DNA of 6,546 nucleotides, from NCBI GenBank assembly GCA_946478915.1, contig CAMLER010000293.1, forward strand, positions 1 to 6,546. The letters run 5' to 3'. The position numbers were made by a program, and so were the translations under genes. The notes beneath the pieces are model-generated. The model ran no database searches. It saw only the letters and a list, made by a program, of their open reading frames with translations, and was not told the origin of the DNA. Positions 4,726-6,546 of the stretch are shown in pieces. Numbering within the stretch: the first letter of the stretch is position 1; every line of letters starts with the position of its first letter. This DNA comes from an uncultured Chryseolinea sp. (GTDB taxonomy: Bacteria; Bacteroidota; Bacteroidia; Cytophagales; Cyclobacteriaceae).

Positions 4726-6297
4726 TTATAAAGGAATGTTTCCGTGCTTTTTGCGCGGCAATTTAGCCACTTTATTTTCGAGCATGCCGAAAGCTTTGAT
4801 AAGTTTATCGCGGGTTTGATCGGGATAAATAACCTCGTCGATGTAACCGCGGTGCGCAGCCCTATAAGGGTTGGCAAATTTGTGCGTATACTCCCCCACC
4901 TTCTCGTTCAGTTTTTGCGCCGGGTCTGGCGATTCTGAAATCTCTTTCCTGAAGATGATTTCTGCTGCGCCCTTGGCACCCATTACGGCAATTTCCGCAG
5001 AAGGCCAGGCGTAGTTAAGATCCGCGCCGATGTGTTTTGAGTTCATAACGTCATAGGCGCCGCCATATGCCTTTCGCGTGATTACGGTAACCCTGGGAAC
5101 TGTTGCCTCCGAGAATGCAAATAACAATTTTGCTCCATTCGTGATAATTGCATTCCATTCCTGATCTGTGCCGGGAAGAAAACCAGGAACATCTTCGAGC
5201 ACCAGCAAGGGGATATTAAAGCAATCGCAGAACCTCACAAAACGAGCTCCTTTAACACTCGAATGAATATCTAACACACCAGCAAGGGATGCAGGTTGAT
5301 TTCCCACCACTCCGATGCTTCTCCCCGCAATCCGCGCGAATCCAACTACAATGTTTTCCGCAAAATTTTTATGGATCTCAAAAAAGCTGGAAGGGTCGAC
5401 AATAATATCAATCACATCGCGCATATCGTATGGTTGATTCGGGTTGGCCGGTATGATATCATTTAACGCCGGGCGCGACTCATTTTCCGGCGTATAGTCA
5501 AGACGTGGTACACCATCCTCACAATTTTGAGGGATATAGCTGAGAAGAGTCTTTATTTGCTTTATACACTCCACTTCATTGGCACATGCAAAATGTGTGA
5601 CTCCGCTTTTTGTGCTGTGCGTCGCTGCCCCGCCAAGTTCTTCTGCTGTGACGGATTCATGCGTAACCGTTTTTACAACGTTGGGGCCAGTCACAAACAT
5701 AAACGAGGTTTGTTCGACCATGAATATGAAATCTGTAATCGCCGGAGAATAAACAGCGCCGCCCGCGCACGGCCCCATAATTGCTGAGATTTGGGGTATT
5801 ACTCCGGAGGCCAGTGTGTTTCTATAGAAGATATCAGCGTAACCGCCTAGCGACAATACTCCTTCCTGAATGCGCGCTCCGCCCGAGTCGTTTAAGCCGA
5901 TCAATGGTGCTCCGTTTTGCATCGCGAGATCCATGATCTTAACAATTTTCTCTGCGTGAGTTTCCGAAAGGGATCCGCCAAACACTGTAAAGTCCTGAGA
6001 AAAAACATAGACAAGTCGGCCACTCACTTTTCCATAACCCGTTATCACTCCATCACCCAAATAGTATTCTTTGTCGAGACCAAAATCTTTACAACGATGC
6101 ATAACAAATTTACCCATCTCTTCGAATGAACCTTCATCCAGAAGGAGATGGATTCTTTCACGCGCCGTTAATTTCCCCTTGGCATGCTGCTGCTGAATTC
6201 TTTTCTCCCCGCCACCCAGAAGTGATTCTTCGTTTTTCTTTTCAAGCTCATCAAATTTATTCTGAAGTACCTGATCCTTGGAAGTACGTTTACTCAT
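4726..6297 (-). CDS. pccB: acyl-CoA (probably propionyl-CoA) carboxylase, carboxyltransferase (beta) subunit
   Basis: This subunit moves the carboxyl group from carboxybiotin to an acyl-CoA; for propionyl-CoA the product is methylmalonyl-CoA, made with a separate biotin-carboxylase/biotin-carrier subunit not in this window. From the ATG at 6295-6297 it is 523 residues, normal for the family. A TTG 30 nt upstream also opens the frame, but its extra ten residues look unrelated to the family. The N-terminal crotonase-like half has G-K-L-T-A-R-E-R (41-48), F-G-G-S-L-S-E-T-H (106-114), S-G-G-A-R-I-Q-E-G (138-146) and the oxyanion segment [10 protein letters not shown] (175-184). The C-terminal half has P-G-F-L-P-G and [10 protein letters not shown], with D416 at the position known to influence acetyl versus propionyl preference; Asp favours the propionyl type. 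It ends with the typical R-K-K-H-G-N-I-P-L. Methylmalonyl-CoA decarboxylase alpha subunits are related, but fit less well. The M42 gene follows after 17 nt. Confidence 0.94.
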   Translation of the reverse strand: MSKRTSKDQVLQNKFDELEKKNEESLLGGGEKRIQQQHAKGKLTARERIHLLLDEGSFEEMGKFVMHRCKDFGLDKEYYLGDGVITGYGKVSGRLVYVFSQDFTVFGGSLSETHAEKIVKIMDLAMQNGAPLIGLNDSGGARIQEGVLSLGGYADIFYRNTLASGVIPQISAIMGPCAGGAVYSPAITDFIFMVEQTSFMFVTGPNVVKTVTHESVTAEELGGAATHSTKSGVTHFACANEVECIKQIKTLLSYIPQNCEDGVPRLDYTPENESRPALNDIIPANPNQPYDMRDVIDIIVDPSSFFEIHKNFAENIVVGFARIAGRSIGVVGNQPASLAGVLDIHSSVKGARFVRFCDCFNIPLLVLEDVPGFLPGTDQEWNAIITNGAKLLFAFSEATVPRVTVITRKAYGGAYDVMNSKHIGADLNYAWPSAEIAVMGAKGAAEIIFRKEISESPDPAQKLNEKVGEYTHKFANPYRAAHRGYIDEVIYPDQTRDKLIKAFGMLENKVAKLPRKKHGNIPL

Positions 6298-6314
6298 GGC
6301 GTTTGATTTGATCT

Positions 6315-6322
6315 TAAATATA
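6315..6322 (-). promoter_or_regulatory. candidate -7 box for the carboxylase-M42 operon
   Basis: TATATTTA on the minus strand differs at one position from TAnnTTTG and lies 17 nt before the ATG at 6297. No good TTTG -33 box sits at the expected distance; that position falls in the heptad repeat, which reads CTCAAAC or TTAAACC on this strand. The assignment is weak. Confidence 0.25.
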
Positions 6323-6327
6323 AGCAA

Positions 6328-6376
6328 GAGTTTGAGGTTTAAGGTTTAGAGTTTGAGGTTTGAAGTTTGAGGTTTG
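6328..6376. repeat. degenerate heptanucleotide tandem repeat, seven units
   Basis: Seven consecutive 7-nt units on the plus strand read GAGTTTG, AGGTTTA, AGGTTTA, GAGTTTG, AGGTTTG, AAGTTTG and AGGTTTG, a consensus of RRGTTTR. The array starts 31 nt before the carboxylase ATG, within the region where its promoter should lie. Units vary only by purine exchange, and the GTTT core is invariant. Confidence 0.9.
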
Positions 6377-6415
6377 CTAAAATTGATGGTAGCTTTCCCA
6401 TGCCATATTCTTATC

Positions 6416-6456
6416 CCCTATACCTTATTGCACCTATGCCTTATACCTTATACCTC
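6416..6456. repeat. second degenerate heptad repeat, CCTTATA type
   Basis: Units CCCTATA, CCTTATT, a GCA interruption, CCTATG (one base short), CCTTATA, CCTTATA and a partial CCTC lie in a row. The period is again 7, but the sequence is unrelated to the array 40 nt to the left. It ends 9 nt before the probable promoter box of the ppx/gppA-like gene. Confidence 0.8.
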
Positions 6457-6464
6457 AAAATTCG

Positions 6465-6472
6465 TAACTTCA
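6465..6472 (+). promoter_or_regulatory. candidate -7 box of the ppx/gppA-like gene
   Basis: TAACTTCA followed by CGCCGC resembles the Bacteroidota -7 box TAnnTTTG with two mismatches, 10 nt before the ATG at 6483. The matching -33 position (about 6442-6445) falls inside the CCTTATA repeat and reads TTAT-like, not TTTG. The leader would be very short. Confidence 0.25.
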
Positions 6473-6482
6473 CGCCGCTCGT

Positions 6483-6546
6483 ATGGCTAACAAAATCGCG
6501 ATCATTGACATGGGTACAAATACCTTTCATCTGCTGCTGGCGGAGA
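6483..6546 (+). CDS. Ppx/GppA-family phosphatase, first 21 codons (truncated by window end)
   Basis: The start is ATG at 6483-6485 and the frame runs off the window. The 21 visible residues read M-A-N-K-I-A-I-I-D-M-G-T-N-T-F-H-L-L-L-A-E. The I-D-x-G-(S/T)-N-(S/T)-F-x-L-L pattern is the first phosphate-binding loop of the ASKHA fold as found in exopolyphosphatase Ppx and pppGpp phosphohydrolase GppA, which cleave polyphosphate or pppGpp in the cytoplasm. Which of the two activities applies cannot be judged from this fragment. It is divergent from the carboxylase operon, with 185 nt of repeat-rich DNA between the two starts. Confidence 0.85.
   Translation, partial: MANKIAIIDMGTNTFHLLLAE

Noticed and set aside
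5527..5787. 86-codon plus-strand ORF inside the carboxylase gene
   Set aside because: It is antisense to conserved carboxyltransferase motifs and is cysteine- and arginine-rich, as expected for a shadow.
6328..6456. CRISPR array or telomere-like repeat
   Set aside because: Units of 7 nt without spacers exclude CRISPR, and the arrays sit between two housekeeping genes, not at a chromosome end.

Overview
The window looks like chromosomal DNA of a Bacteroidota bacterium, most likely of the Cytophagales type. The evidence is the protein families (AroA with a D-A-G-T-x-M-R-F loop, two periplasmic YfiR/DUF4154 proteins, an M42 peptidase, a propionyl-CoA-carboxylase-type carboxyltransferase), the general lack of Shine-Dalgarno sequences, and -7 boxes resembling TAnnTTTG. 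The genus cannot be fixed from sequence alone. No IS element, CRISPR array, tRNA or rRNA is visible.

Layout. Bases 1-513 (+) hold the 3' half of aroB (3-dehydroquinate synthase). Bases 584-772 (-) hold a 62-residue one-helix membrane protein, resembling the YtxH group. Bases 867-2090 (+) hold aroA (EPSP synthase) with a TTG start. Together these give a shikimate-pathway cluster interrupted by one small antisense gene. Bases 2091-2421 are a gene-free convergent gap with two imperfect copies of a ~72-nt element. Each copy folds into a long hairpin on the minus strand, with covarying stems, an almost invariant 21-22-nt loop and a run of T directly after the stem.

Bases 2422-3534 (-) hold two tandem paralogous secreted YfiR/DUF4154 proteins, about 57% identical after the signal peptide, each with its own terminator-like hairpin. 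Bases 3638-6297 (-) hold a probable two-gene operon: an acyl-CoA (propionyl-CoA type) carboxylase carboxyltransferase subunit, then an M42 aminopeptidase 17 nt downstream. It ends in a 16-bp inverted repeat acting as a terminator. Bases 6298-6482 form a divergent promoter region with two different degenerate heptanucleotide tandem repeats. Bases 6483-6546 (+) are the first 21 codons of an Ppx/GppA-family phosphatase.

The genes are mostly housekeeping metabolism: aromatic amino acid synthesis, carboxylation of odd-chain or branched-chain catabolites, peptide breakdown and probable polyphosphate/ppGpp metabolism. The least explained items are the paired structured element at 2187-2345, the duplicated YfiR-like proteins with no visible cyclase partner, and the heptad repeats between the divergent promoters.
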